In this document: positions 5,307 through 5,448 of the stretch, one piece after another
Layout: each line of letters starts with the position of its first letter
Position numbering within the stretch: position 1 is the stretch's first letter
DNA from: an uncultured Porphyromonadaceae bacterium
GTDB taxonomy: Bacteria > Bacteroidota > Bacteroidia > Bacteroidales > Muribaculaceae
Direction: 5' to 3'
NCBI GenBank assembly: GCA_905193395.1
Contig: CAJJOO010000121.1
Location: 1 to 5,448, forward strand
Length of the DNA: 5,448 nucleotides
Translations under genes and position numbers: made by a program
The notes under the pieces: generated by a model
What the model was told of the DNA's origin: nothing
The model's database searches: none
The model's input: only the letters and a program-made list of their open reading frames with translations

Positions 5307-5448
5307 TCAGATTCCGGCAACTTCTATCTTAGATAACAAACGGGGAAGCATTTCGGCGCATGTGGCCATGGAATTTATTACGATGTCGGCGCCGTTTTCT
5401 CCGAGGGCGCTTTCGGGCATCGGCCCTGTGACGACGCCGACGGTGAGG
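5307..5448 (-). CDS. HAD-family hydrolase, C-terminal fragment cut by the right edge
   Basis: Reading leftward from the window edge, 46 codons stay open and end at TGA (5309-5307). The peptide begins LTVGVVTGPMPESALGENGA and continues DIVINSMATCAEML before ending in VAGI. The pattern GVVTG, then a short helix, then GAD.VI.S...ML, is the usual C-terminus of phosphoglycolate-phosphatase-like HAD hydrolases, where a strand plus TG follows the motif IV acidic residues. The catalytic Asp motif I and the lysine are outside the window, so substrate and activity cannot be judged. The gene ends 47 bases before aroB on the same strand and is probably in the same operon. The coding frame is convincing and the family call is moderately sure. 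Confidence 0.72.
   Translation of the reverse strand, partial: LTVGVVTGPMPESALGENGADIVINSMATCAEMLPRLLSKIEVAGI

Overview
The window looks like chromosomal DNA from a fairly GC-rich member of the Bacteroidales. Two sites fit the Bacteroidetes-type promoter (TTG or TTTG near -33, TAnnTTTG near -7). Start codons mostly lack strong Shine-Dalgarno sites, the tRNA does not encode its CCA end, and the protein sequences read like Bacteroidales homologues. A family such as Muribaculaceae is a guess. I see no insertion sequence, CRISPR array, rRNA or phage gene.

Bases 1-767: the 3' part of a tRNA-Ala (anticodon GGC) enters from the left edge and is followed by an intrinsic terminator. The T-run of that terminator also supplies the -33 element of a promoter. 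This promoter drives a two-gene toxin-antitoxin operon, a MntA-type nucleotidyltransferase overlapping a HepT-type HEPN ribonuclease. Both catalytic motifs are intact. Sampled rows in this pair are about 42-43% G+C, against about 60% and 78% in rows sampled from the wbpP-like gene and aroC, so the pair may have been acquired horizontally beside the tRNA gene.

Bases 768-2534: a second Bacteroidetes-type promoter and a short GC hairpin precede a WbpP/TviC-type UDP-N-acetylglucosamine 4-epimerase. A DUF2461 protein of unknown function follows after 9 bases, probably on the same transcript. The epimerase would supply UDP-GalNAc-type sugars for surface glycans.

Bases 2573-5448 (minus strand): a leftward gene cluster made up of the C-terminal end of a HAD-type hydrolase cut by the right edge, aroB (3-dehydroquinate synthase), a YbaK-type Cys-tRNA deacylase, and aroC (chorismate synthase). 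The ybaK and aroC reading frames are separated by only 2 bases. AroB and AroC are the second and last enzymes of the shikimate route to chorismate. The deacylase is a translation quality-control enzyme sitting between them. The cluster converges on the DUF2461 gene, with 38 bases between the two stop codons.

Most of the window is ordinary metabolism. The most noteworthy parts are the MntA-HepT module next to the tRNA, the overlapping terminator and promoter, the two short direct repeats with 11-base period, and the YbaK gene embedded in a shikimate operon. I did not find a convincing wholly new system.
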